From the NCBI GenBank assembly GCA_003556525.1, contig PWRH01000092.1, positions 1-13,472 of the forward strand: a DNA stretch of 13,472 nucleotides, in the 5' to 3' direction. The DNA is from Candidatus Nealsoniibacteriota bacterium (lineage in GTDB: Bacteria > Patescibacteriota > Minisyncoccia > Minisyncoccales > RBG-13-42-11). The notes under the pieces are model-generated. The model was not told the DNA's origin, did not search any database, and saw only the letters and a program-made list of their open reading frames with translations. Made by a program: the position numbers and the translations under genes. Below, piece after piece: positions 1 to 6,351 of this stretch (the first letter of the stretch is position 1; the number at the start of each line of letters is the position of its first letter).

Positions 1-730
1 TTGTTGAGCCGGTCATATAAGAAGAAGCATCCGACGCTAAAAACAAAACCGCATTGGAGATTTCTTCCGGCTTCCCCATTCTGTGCATGGGAATCCTGGC
101 TAAAGTTGCTTCTATAGCAGCCTTATCCTGCTTTATAGTGTCAACCATTTGAGTTTCAATGGCTCCGGGAGATATTGTGTTGACCCGAATATTATGGGGA
201 GCCAATTCTGAAGCAATTGTTTCTGTCATGGCTACAATTCCGCCTTTTGAGGCTGAATAATGGGCAAGGTTTTGAAAACCAACTCCGACTTGGCCCATTG
301 CCACTGAGGCAATATTAATAATAGATCCTGATTTTTGTTTTACCATTTCTTTTGCTGCTGCTTGCGCGCAAAGAAAATAACCCTTTAGGTTTATATTTAT
401 TGTCCTCTCCCATTCTTCTTCGGTCATTTCCAAAAAAGGAACAAATTGGGCAATACCGGCATTATTAACCAAAATATCAATTTTTCCCCATTGCTCAACT
501 GTTTTTTTAATCATATCTTCAACTTCTTGTTTTTTTGAAACATCGCACTTAACTGCAATTGCTTCTCCGCCAAATTTTTCAATTTCATCAACCACTAATT
601 GGCACTCTTTGGAGGAAATATCCGATACGACTATTTTAGCGCCCATTTTTGCCAAAGCCAAAGCATGGGCTCTGCCCATTCCTCCCTTGGCTCCGGTAAT
701 AACGGCAATTTTATTTTCTAAATTTAACAT
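1..730 (-). CDS. Short-chain dehydrogenase/reductase (SDR), 3' end beyond window
   Basis: A classical SDR oxidoreductase, cytosolic and NAD(P)-dependent. My translation from ATG at 730-728 gives 243 residues without a stop; the family is usually 245-255 residues, so only a few C-terminal residues are missing. Seen in order: the nucleotide-binding motif TGAKGGMG at 12-19; Asp37 at the end of the second beta strand, which in this family favours NAD(H) over NADP(H); CDV at 62-64; NNAG at 89-92; Asn114; catalytic Ser142; and YSASK at 158-162 (Tyr158, Lys162), completing the Asn-Ser-Tyr-Lys tetrad. SPGAIETQM near 187-195 is the usual cofactor-side segment. Similarity is to the FabG/glucose-dehydrogenase-like group, but the substrate cannot be told from sequence. 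No clear ribosome binding site precedes the start. A -10 box overlaps the stop codon of the upstream thioredoxin gene, so it may be transcribed separately. Confidence 0.93.
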   Translation of the reverse strand, partial: MLNLENKIAVITGAKGGMGRAHALALAKMGAKIVVSDISSKECQLVVDEIEKFGGEAIAVKCDVSKKQEVEDMIKKTVEQWGKIDILVNNAGIAQFVPFLEMTEEEWERTININLKGYFLCAQAAAKEMVKQKSGSIINIASVAMGQVGVGFQNLAHYSASKGGIVAMTETIASELAPHNIRVNTISPGAIETQMVDTIKQDKAAIEATLARIPMHRMGKPEEISNAVLFLASDASSYMTGST

Positions 731-789
731 AGTTAATTAAGGTTTAATTTTTTAATTAAAAAGTTTACGACTTTTTTTAATAATTATTT

Positions 790-818
790 ATTATATATTT
801 TTCACAAATAATCTGCAA
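790..818 (-). promoter_or_regulatory. Putative promoter for the SDR gene
   Basis: On the minus strand a perfect TATAAT (790-795) is preceded by a 17-base spacer and a poor -35 box TTGCAG (813-818). It lies about 60 bases upstream of the SDR start and overlaps the end of the thioredoxin-fusion gene. AT-rich DNA produces TATAAT by chance, so this is tentative. Confidence 0.35.
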
Positions 819-1351
819 AGACAGTGGCCGTTTTCTTCAATTTCTTTTAAGTGATATGCACAAGGACAAATTATTTTTTTATCTTCCTCTTCTTCTCCGG
901 TAACTCTTCTGCAAGGGCAAAATCTTTGACCAAGCTCTTTTTCTTTTTTAACCAAACCCTTAATAATGTTGTCTGTAATTTTCTTATCAGGATTAAGGAA
1001 AAAACCTTTTTCTTCGGCATAATTATGGTATTCAATAAGTAATAATTTTTCATAAAGCCACTCCTTAAACTCGTCTTTTTCTTTTAATCCGATAAAGCCA
1101 TCTATCGGTTTTCCTTTTTCAAAAATAACTATTGTCGGTGCCGCATTAATGCCGAACTTTTGGAGCACAGAAGGAATATCGTTAAAATTGGCCTTGGCAA
1201 AAATAAGCTTTTCTCCAAACTCACCGGATAATTCATCCAAAACCGGACTAATTAAATCGCAAGGCAGGCAATTATTCATCCAAAAATCAACCAAAACCGG
1301 TTTTTCCGCTTGACTAATCTCTTGTTCAAAATTTTTGTCGTTTAAAATCAT
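791..1351 (-). CDS. Thioredoxin fused to a ferredoxin-thioredoxin reductase catalytic-type domain
   Basis: A 186-residue two-domain redox protein. Residues 1 to about 105 are a thioredoxin fold: VLVDFW at 19-24, active site C28-L-P-C31 in place of the usual CGPC, and the cis-proline (AAPT) at Pro72. Residues about 107-186 resemble the ferredoxin-thioredoxin reductase catalytic (beta) chain, which carries a [4Fe-4S] cluster beside a redox disulfide: CPC at 145-147, CPC at 162-164, and CLC at 177-179 followed by RLF. The family normally has CHC at the third site; here the histidine is replaced by leucine, although a His sits one residue earlier (NGHC). No signal peptide, so cytosolic. The fusion suggests that electrons reach the cluster domain and pass directly to the attached thioredoxin; that is inference. 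It follows the DUF5667-like gene by 27 bases and has no strong ribosome binding site. Confidence 0.88.
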   Translation of the reverse strand: MILNDKNFEQEISQAEKPVLVDFWMNNCLPCDLISPVLDELSGEFGEKLIFAKANFNDIPSVLQKFGINAAPTIVIFEKGKPIDGFIGLKEKDEFKEWLYEKLLLIEYHNYAEEKGFFLNPDKKITDNIIKGLVKKEKELGQRFCPCRRVTGEEEEDKKIICPCAYHLKEIEENGHCLCRLFVKNI

Positions 1352-1378
1352 AAGTTTTAATAAAATTTTATTTGTTAA

Positions 1379-1954
1379 TTAAAGTACTTCCGGCGTTCTG
1401 ACCCTGGGAGCGCCGGGCACGTGATCTTCCTCAAATATCTCTTCTTTTTTTTCTTCGGGAATTAGCTTTAAAGACTTACTATAGGCATCAAAGCTTTTTT
1501 CCGCAACTTCTTCTATGATTGATTTTGACTCTTCCGGAAAAGAATCATAAAATTCAGTCAAAACCCGATGATGACTAAGCGTCCTTTTTGAAAGCTCAAT
1601 CAGCAAATCTTGGGTATCCAAGTCTTTATTTCTTGCTCTCTCCTCTCTTAATAGTACATTGTCAATATGCTCACCATATCGAATGATTGGTCTTTGAGCA
1701 AGCTCAAATTCATCTTTTTCAATTAATTTTTTTACCTCTGCCAGCCTTAATTCCGCCAAAAATAAAAATCTTTCAGCTTTGGCAATTTCTCCAAAAGTAA
1801 AAAAGGTGCGAATATTTTCAAAAAAAATTTTTAAAAAGTAAAAAAAGTTTCCTGGAATCAGCCCCGGGTCGGGCAATTCAACCGCTTTAACCGAACTAAA
1901 ACCCAAAAACAAGCAAGAAAATAAAACCAATGAAAATAATAATTTTTTAAACAT
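1379..1954 (-). CDS. Exported DUF5667-like protein
   Basis: A 191-residue protein of unknown function. Residues 1-24 form a signal peptide: positive MFKK, a hydrophobic core, and a plausible signal peptidase I site after VKA, so the mature protein would begin VELPDPGLIPG. A Cys at 14 lies in the hydrophobic core but the preceding residues do not make a good lipobox. The mature start (LPDPGLIPGNFFYFLK) followed by an amphipathic, Glu/Arg/Lys-rich helical stretch with FTFGEIAKAER and AELRLAEVKKL matches the pattern I know for DUF5667, a family common in Patescibacteria and other bacteria. The rest (about 60-175) is predicted all-helical, possibly coiled coil, and the C-terminus is Pro/Arg-rich. 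It lies 18 bases after thiI and may share its transcript; that position does not define a role. Confidence 0.72.
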   Translation of the reverse strand: MFKKLLFSLVLFSCLFLGFSSVKAVELPDPGLIPGNFFYFLKIFFENIRTFFTFGEIAKAERFLFLAELRLAEVKKLIEKDEFELAQRPIIRYGEHIDNVLLREERARNKDLDTQDLLIELSKRTLSHHRVLTEFYDSFPEESKSIIEEVAEKSFDAYSKSLKLIPEEKKEEIFEEDHVPGAPRVRTPEVL

Positions 1955-1972
1955 TTTTATTTGTAAATTTTT

Positions 1973-3130
1973 TTATTTTTTAATAACTTCAACCTTTTTC
2001 AAAGATTTTTTAATTAATTTATTGAAATTAATTGTTTTTTCCATTTTTTCAATATCCTCTAAATTACCTTTGGCACTGGCATTTTTCGGTGTAAATAATG
2101 TGCAGGCATCTTCTTGTGGCTTTGTTGAAATCGAAAAAGTTTTTATTTTTTTTGACAAATTTATAATCTCTTGCTTATCCATGCCTATTAACGGCCTTAA
2201 AACAGGAATTGAAACCGCTTTTTCCGTTATTTTAATATTTGGAACGGTTTGCGAGCTGACTTGCCCTAAACTTTCTCCGGTGATTAAAGCATAGCAATTT
2301 TCTTTTTCAGCTATTTTTTCAGCAATTCTAAGCATCAGTCTTCGATAGATTAAAACCCTGTATTTTGGCGGGATTTTTATTTTAACATCTGATTGAATTT
2401 CCGCAAAAGGAAAAAAATAAATTTTTAGTCCAGGCTGATAGTTTAAAAAAATTTCAGCTGTTTCTTTTGTTTTTTCAATTGACTTTTTTGAGGTTAACGG
2501 AAAGGAATGAAAATGCAACCAAATATTTTCCGAACCCCTTTTAGCGATCAGATAAGATGCAACCGGAGAATCTATTCCTCCGGAAATTAAAGCTAAAACC
2601 TTTTCTCCACTACCTACAGGCAAACCTCCAAGACATTTTTTCTTTTTAAAGTACAAAAACCATCCGTATTTTCTTGCCTCAATAAAAATTTCTTTTTTTG
2701 GTTTCTCAAGATCAACCTTTCTCTCTATTCTCTCTGCAATTTTTTCAATTATTTCCAAGCTTGATTCTTTTGTTTTTACTGTTTTTTTAAACCTGATGGC
2801 AAATGTTTCTTCTTTCTTTATCCATGTTTTATAATTTTCAAAAATAAAGTTACTAACATCGTCAATGCTTGCTTTTTCAAAAAACAAAGATTCACTTATC
2901 CAAAAAATACCAAAAATATTTTTTAATATTTTGCCGGCTTTTTTGGTATTATTTGTTTCTATAAATATCCTTTCTCGAAAAGAAAAAATATTAAATTCCA
3001 ATTTATTTTTTTTCAGAAAAAAATAAATATTTCGAACCAGCTTTTTTCGAAAAAAAACTTGTACAGGATAAGACTTTAAAAAAAGCTCTCCAAAGGCCAC
3101 CAATATTCCCTTTTTAATTTTAACCTTCAT
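1973..3130 (-). CDS. thiI: tRNA 4-thiouridine synthase ThiI, form without rhodanese domain
   Basis: Adenylates and thiolates U8 of tRNA to s4U, using persulfide sulfur from a cysteine desulfurase. The 385 residues hold an N-terminal ferredoxin-like plus THUMP region (about 1-165) and a PP-loop ATPase domain (about 175-385). Visible motifs: GLPVGSGEKVLALISGG leading into SGGIDS at 183-188 (ATP binding), TGESLGQVSSQT at 284-295, and the family EDxCTLFTPK segment with Cys343, the expected sulfur-accepting cysteine. E. coli ThiI is 482 residues because of a C-terminal rhodanese domain; it is absent here, as in Bacillus ThiI. The only other cysteines are 166 and 279, so there is no CxxC as in the Fe-S-dependent archaeal enzyme. 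It lies 30 bases after mnmA in the isc cluster, which supplies a sulfur donor. Without the rhodanese domain a role in thiazole synthesis is less likely than tRNA thiolation. Confidence 0.93.
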   Translation of the reverse strand: MKVKIKKGILVAFGELFLKSYPVQVFFRKKLVRNIYFFLKKNKLEFNIFSFRERIFIETNNTKKAGKILKNIFGIFWISESLFFEKASIDDVSNFIFENYKTWIKKEETFAIRFKKTVKTKESSLEIIEKIAERIERKVDLEKPKKEIFIEARKYGWFLYFKKKKCLGGLPVGSGEKVLALISGGIDSPVASYLIAKRGSENIWLHFHSFPLTSKKSIEKTKETAEIFLNYQPGLKIYFFPFAEIQSDVKIKIPPKYRVLIYRRLMLRIAEKIAEKENCYALITGESLGQVSSQTVPNIKITEKAVSIPVLRPLIGMDKQEIINLSKKIKTFSISTKPQEDACTLFTPKNASAKGNLEDIEKMEKTINFNKLIKKSLKKVEVIKK

Positions 3131-3160
3131 ATTTTTATTTTTTTATTGCAACAATTCATT

Positions 3161-4207
3161 TTAAACAATTACTCCTCCGCCTAAAACTTCTTGGCCGTTA
3201 TAAAAAACAGCTGACTGGCCGGAAGCAACAGCTTCTTTGGGGTTACTAAAAATTAATTTATATTTTCTTTTTAAATTTTTAATAATTACTGCAGGAACCG
3301 GTTTTTGGCAATATCTTATTTTAACACTTACCTTTAAAGGCAAACTTGGCTCCTTGCCGGAAACCCAATTAATATTTTTTAAAATCAACTCCCTTTTAAT
3401 CAAGTCCTTTTTGTTTTTAGTCACAATCAAAGCATTATTTTTTAAATCCTTTTTTAAAACATAATAAGGTCCTCCGGTTAATTTAATCCCTTTTCTTTGT
3501 CCGATCGTATAAAAATGCAAACCCTGATGTTTGCCCAAAATATTGTTCTTTTTATCAACAATATTGCCTTGTTTGGTTTTAAGCTTGTCTTTTAAAAAAC
3601 TTTCCGTTGTTTTTAAAATAAAACAAACCTCCTGTGACTTTTTCGCTCCAAAAAGAGGTAGTCTGTTTTTTTTAGCCAAGCTTTCAACCTCTGCTCTTTT
3701 ATAGTTTGCTACCGGAAATAATGTTTTTTCCAGTTGTTTTTGATTTAAAGTCCATAAAAAATATGATTGGTCTTTGTTTTTATCTTTTGCCCTTAACAGT
3801 TTAATTTTTTTATTTTTGGTATCATTTATTTTTTTTGCGTAATGGCCTGTTGCCACATAGTCTGCCCTCATTGCCAAGGCCTTTTTTAAAAATAATCCGA
3901 ATTTTATCTCTCTATTGCAAACAACGCAGGGGTTAGGAGTAATTCCTTTTTTATAGCCTGCCAAAAAATAATCAACCACCTTTTTTTTAAAATCTTTTTC
4001 AAAATTAAAAACATAGAAAGGAATTTGTAATGCTCGGGCTATTTTTTCCGCTCTTTTTTCCGCTTCAATTAAAGGCCAAAGCCTTATAAAAGCTCCCTCA
4101 ACCAGGTAGCCCTGATTTTTTAAAAGGAAGGCTGATACGCTTGAGTCCACTCCGCCCGACATTGCCACAATAACTTTCTTATTTTTTCTTGCTTTTTTTG
4201 CCTTCAT
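3161..4207 (-). CDS. mnmA: tRNA-specific 2-thiouridylase MnmA, CxxC (Fe-S cluster) type
   Basis: Forms 2-thiouridine at wobble U34 of tRNAs for Lys, Glu and Gln. The 348 residues show the PP-loop SGGVDS at 17-22, TGHYA at 120-124, KDQSYFLW at 145-152, SQEVCFI with Cys195, GLHFYTIGQRKG at 229-240, and a C-terminal beta-barrel. The first cysteine site reads TPNPC94VVC97N, so it is the CxxC-plus-C form. Thermus MnmA of this type is described as an iron-sulfur cluster-dependent sulfurtransferase, in contrast to the DxxC form. The segment after RLW (43-50) is shorter than usual, which explains the compact size. The start at 4207 overlaps the last 29 bases of iscU, suggesting translational coupling; there is no clear ribosome binding site. 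A start further downstream would cut into the PP-loop strand. Confidence 0.95.
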   Translation of the reverse strand: MKAKKARKNKKVIVAMSGGVDSSVSAFLLKNQGYLVEGAFIRLWPLIEAEKRAEKIARALQIPFYVFNFEKDFKKKVVDYFLAGYKKGITPNPCVVCNREIKFGLFLKKALAMRADYVATGHYAKKINDTKNKKIKLLRAKDKNKDQSYFLWTLNQKQLEKTLFPVANYKRAEVESLAKKNRLPLFGAKKSQEVCFILKTTESFLKDKLKTKQGNIVDKKNNILGKHQGLHFYTIGQRKGIKLTGGPYYVLKKDLKNNALIVTKNKKDLIKRELILKNINWVSGKEPSLPLKVSVKIRYCQKPVPAVIIKNLKRKYKLIFSNPKEAVASGQSAVFYNGQEVLGGGVIV

Positions 4208-4586
4208 TTTTGCTATAATTTTTAATTGCGTCTTTTAGGGCCTGTTCCGCTAAAAAAGAGCAGTGTTTTTTAACTGCCGGCAGATAATCAAGTTCTGACA
4301 TCACGTCTTTATAGCTTACTTTAGCTGCCTCTTTTAGGGTTTTTCCTTTTATTAAGTCACAAATAACATCGGAAGTGGCAATTGCTGCAGCGCAACCCAG
4401 AGTATGGAATTTAACATTTTTAATAACTTCTTTTTTCGGCTTTTTTTCTGTTTTAATATAAAGCTTCATTATATCTCCACACTTTGGATTGCCGGCAGAA
4501 CCCACGGCATCCGCATCTTTAATCAACCCGAAATTTTTCGGGTTACTGAATCTTTTTATTAATTTTTTTGAATAATACGGCTCCAT
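4179..4586 (-). CDS. iscU: Fe-S cluster scaffold protein IscU
   Basis: Scaffold on which IscS-derived sulfur and iron are assembled into [2Fe-2S]/[4Fe-4S] clusters. From ATG at 4586 the protein has 135 residues; a TTG directly upstream would add one residue and is the weaker choice. Conserved ligands are all present: Cys36 in GNPKCGD, Asp38, Cys65 in TLGCAAAIATS, and Cys109 in KKHCSFLAEQA. The 44-residue gap between the second and third cysteines shows no SufU-type zinc-loop insertion, so this is IscU-like. The segment LPAVK at 102-106 corresponds to the LPPVK motif bound by the chaperone HscA, with one proline lost. The C-terminus is Lys-rich (GKKSKKK) and overlaps mnmA in another frame. It follows iscS by 82-85 bases, an unusually roomy gap for this cluster. 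Confidence 0.95.
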   Translation of the reverse strand: MEPYYSKKLIKRFSNPKNFGLIKDADAVGSAGNPKCGDIMKLYIKTEKKPKKEVIKNVKFHTLGCAAAIATSDVICDLIKGKTLKEAAKVSYKDVMSELDYLPAVKKHCSFLAEQALKDAIKNYSKNEGKKSKKK

Positions 4587-4594
4587 CAAGTAAG

Positions 4595-4674
4595 TTTTTT
4601 AATTTATTAAAAAATGCAGCTGGAAAAGAAATTTTAATTTCTTTGACTGTTACGACAAATTTTTTAATTTATTA
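4595..4674. repeat. AT-rich 15-base direct repeat flanking a palindrome between iscS and iscU
   Basis: TTTTTTAATTTATTA occurs at 4595-4609 and again at 4660-4674, the latter overlapping the iscS stop codon. Between them a near-perfect palindrome occupies 4625-4644: AAAGAAATT, a 2-base centre, then AATTTCTTT. No U-tract follows on the minus strand, so it is not an intrinsic terminator. It may be a weak RNA hairpin or a protein-binding dyad, or simply AT-rich drift. Confidence 0.4.
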
Positions 4675-5853
4675 TCGGTTTCCTGAAATTTTTCTTAAAT
4701 TTTTAATTATCTCCGGCAAAACCTTTAAAAGATAATTTACTTCTTTTTCTTCGGTCCATTTTCCCAAGGTTAAACGTAAAGAACCATGGACTTGCTCGTG
4801 TTTTAATCCGGTTGCCAAAAGAACGTGGCTGGGCTCCAGCTTATTGGAAGAGCAAGCTGAACCCGTAGAGGCTGCTATGCCCATTAAATCAAGCTGAAGG
4901 ACAATCGACTCCCCCTCTACAAAATCAAAACGAAAATTGGCATTGTTTGGTAAGCGCTCGCTTAAATGGCCGTTTAAATGGGAATTGGGAATTTTTTTTA
5001 AAATTCCGCTTATTAGCTTATCTCTTAATTTTATCAGTCTGGCATTTTCCTTTATTGAATTTTTTTCGGCAATCAAACAAGCCCGGCCAAAACCGACAAT
5101 TGCCGGAAGATTAACTGTTGACGGCCTTAAGCCAAGCTCTTGGCCTCCGCCATGAAAAAGAGGCGTAATCTTTGTATTATTTCTAATAAAAAGTAGAGCC
5201 GCACCCTTGGGTCCATACATTTTATGAGAACTTGCCGTAAGCAAATCCAAATTCATTTCATTTACGTTTATAGGAATTTTTCCAAAGCTTTGAACCGCAT
5301 CCGTATGAAAATAAATTTTTGATTCCGGATTTTTATTGTTAAATTTTTTTATCAATTGGCCGACTTTTTTAATCGGCTGAATCGTGCCAATCTCGTTTGA
5401 AGCATGAATTATTGATACTAAAATTGTTTTTTTATCAATTTTTCTTTGTAAATCCTCCAAAATTAACCTACCGTACTTATCAACTTTTAATTTAACAACT
5501 TCAAAACCCTGTGATTCCAACCATTTGGCGGTTTCAATAATGCAAGAATGTTCGATTGAAGAAATAATAATTTTTCCTTTTTTGCGTGAAAACGCAGCTC
5601 CTTTTAGGGCAAGATTGTTGCTTTCCGTGGCAGAGCTTGTAAAAATTATTTCTTCGGGCTTGGCAAAAATCACCTCAGCCACTCTTTCTCTGCTTTCCTC
5701 AAGTGCCTGCTTTGCTTCTTGGCCAAAACTGTGAAAAGAAACCGTATTGCCGAATTTTTTACTGAAATAAGGTGTCATTGATTTTAAAACCAAAGGATCG
5801 ACCGGAGTGGTCGCTGCATAGTCAAAATAAATCTTACTTTTTTCTTTTTTCAT
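4672..5853 (-). CDS. iscS: Cysteine desulfurase IscS/NifS family
   Basis: PLP-dependent enzyme that removes sulfur from L-cysteine and holds it as a persulfide for IscU, MnmA and ThiI. The 393 residues are a full-length class V aminotransferase-fold protein. Seen: YFDYAATTPVDP at 9-20; ATESNN at 75-80; His102 in IEHS, which stacks on the cofactor; HTDAVQ with Asp185; the PLP-binding lysine Lys211 in SSHKMYGPKG; GGGQELGLRPST at 235-246; and the catalytic Cys334 in the long flexible loop (TGSACSSNKLEPSHVL), which marks the group I (IscS-like) type rather than SufS. It starts 3 bases after the iscR stop, so the two are almost certainly cotranscribed. It appears to be the only sulfur donor gene in the window and probably serves both cluster assembly and tRNA thiolation. 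Confidence 0.96.
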   Translation of the reverse strand: MKKEKSKIYFDYAATTPVDPLVLKSMTPYFSKKFGNTVSFHSFGQEAKQALEESRERVAEVIFAKPEEIIFTSSATESNNLALKGAAFSRKKGKIIISSIEHSCIIETAKWLESQGFEVVKLKVDKYGRLILEDLQRKIDKKTILVSIIHASNEIGTIQPIKKVGQLIKKFNNKNPESKIYFHTDAVQSFGKIPINVNEMNLDLLTASSHKMYGPKGAALLFIRNNTKITPLFHGGGQELGLRPSTVNLPAIVGFGRACLIAEKNSIKENARLIKLRDKLISGILKKIPNSHLNGHLSERLPNNANFRFDFVEGESIVLQLDLMGIAASTGSACSSNKLEPSHVLLATGLKHEQVHGSLRLTLGKWTEEKEVNYLLKVLPEIIKNLRKISGNR

Positions 5854-5856
5854 AAA

Positions 5857-6261
5857 TTAATCAATTAAGTCAGCCAAGGTTATTGAATCCAGGCTTTTTT
5901 TAAGCGAGTCTTGAATTTTTTTCCAAAAATTTTTTGTCAAACATTTTTTTTCCAAAAGACAAGCTTCTTTTTTATTTTTAGCCAAACATTTAACAAAATT
6001 GTTTTTACCTTCCAAAACTGAAATTATTTGTCCTATTTTTATTTTTTTCGGATCCAGGGCTAAAAAATAGCCTCCCCTGCTTCCCTTTAAAGACTTTACA
6101 AGCCCTGCATTTTTCAATTTTGAAATTATTTTTTCCAAATAATCAAATGAAATATTCTCCTTTTTTGCAATTTCTTTTAAAGGGCAAATTTTATTTTTAT
6201 TTTGGGCAAGATAAACCATTAGTCTTAGCCCGTATCTGGATCTTGTTGATATTCTAAACAT
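5857..6261 (-). CDS. iscR: Rrf2-family Fe-S sensing repressor, IscR-like
   Basis: Probable [2Fe-2S] sensor that represses the cluster-assembly operon when clusters are plentiful. I place the start at ATG 6261 (134 residues): the frame is open to 6315, but the predicted transcription start is near 6281 and the family conserved N-terminus begins at FRISTRSRYGLRLM. The winged-helix domain covers about 1-80, with the recognition region SFDYLEKIISKLKNAGLVK followed by the wing GSRGGYFLA. Three cysteines, 92, 101 and 107, occupy the positions of the E. coli IscR ligands (92, 98, 104); the spacing between the first two is three residues longer. The fourth ligand, His in CLTHALW, is replaced: here CLTKNFW. 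An altered cluster ligand is therefore likely. It sits directly upstream of iscS, as in enterobacteria, and a matching operator lies at its promoter. Confidence 0.9.
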   Translation of the reverse strand: MFRISTRSRYGLRLMVYLAQNKNKICPLKEIAKKENISFDYLEKIISKLKNAGLVKSLKGSRGGYFLALDPKKIKIGQIISVLEGKNNFVKCLAKNKKEACLLEKKCLTKNFWKKIQDSLKKSLDSITLADLID

Positions 6262-6267
6262 AAAACC

Positions 6268-6280
6268 GACAATATTAGTC
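6268..6280 (-). promoter_or_regulatory. Putative IscR type 1-like operator
   Basis: Minus-strand GACTAATATTGTC fits the core of the published E. coli IscR type 1 site, GACTRWWWYAGTC, at 12 of 13 positions. Flanking bases fit poorly. It lies immediately downstream of the predicted start of transcription and 6 bases before the iscR ATG, so binding could block initiation or escape, consistent with autorepression. AACCG/CGGTT (6264-6268 and 6296-6300) form a wider inverted repeat around it. Confidence 0.5.
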
Positions 6281-6287
6281 TGTTTTA

Positions 6288-6315
6288 ATTTTAGCCGGTT
6301 AAAAAAGTTTGTCAA
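6288..6315 (-). promoter_or_regulatory. Promoter of the iscR-iscS-iscU-mnmA-thiI operon
   Basis: Minus-strand TTGACA (6310-6315, perfect -35), a 16-base spacer and TAAAAT (6288-6293, 5 of 6 to TATAAT). Predicted start of transcription is near 6281, giving a leader of about 20 bases before the iscR ATG. It stands directly downstream of the terminator of the preceding gene, as expected for a new transcription unit. Confidence 0.7.
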
Positions 6316-6316
6316 C

Positions 6317-6351
6317 CAAAAAAATAAAGGCTTGCCTTAATCAAGCAAGCC
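6317..6351 (-). terminator. Intrinsic terminator of the 115-residue gene
   Basis: On the minus strand GGCTTGC (6345-6351) pairs with GCAAGCC (6329-6335) across a 9-base loop, followed by a T-rich run (TTTATTTTTTT). The 5' arm lies inside the last codons of the gene and the stop codon lies in the loop. Confidence 0.75.

Noticed and set aside
851..1042. Plus-strand open frame of 63 residues, and similar plus-strand frames elsewhere (for example 2022-2294, 9313-9657, 13151-13447).
   Set aside because: They lie opposite confidently identified minus-strand genes, are Phe/Leu/Ser-rich as expected from reversed Lys/Glu codons, and show no domain or ribosome binding site.
1973..3130. ThiI as a thiazole (thiamin) biosynthesis enzyme.
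   Set aside because: That role needs the rhodanese domain, which is absent, and no thiamin genes are nearby.
6262..6315. Longer start for iscR at 6315, adding 18 residues.
   Set aside because: The extension covers the predicted promoter and transcription start and is not part of the conserved Rrf2 N-terminus.
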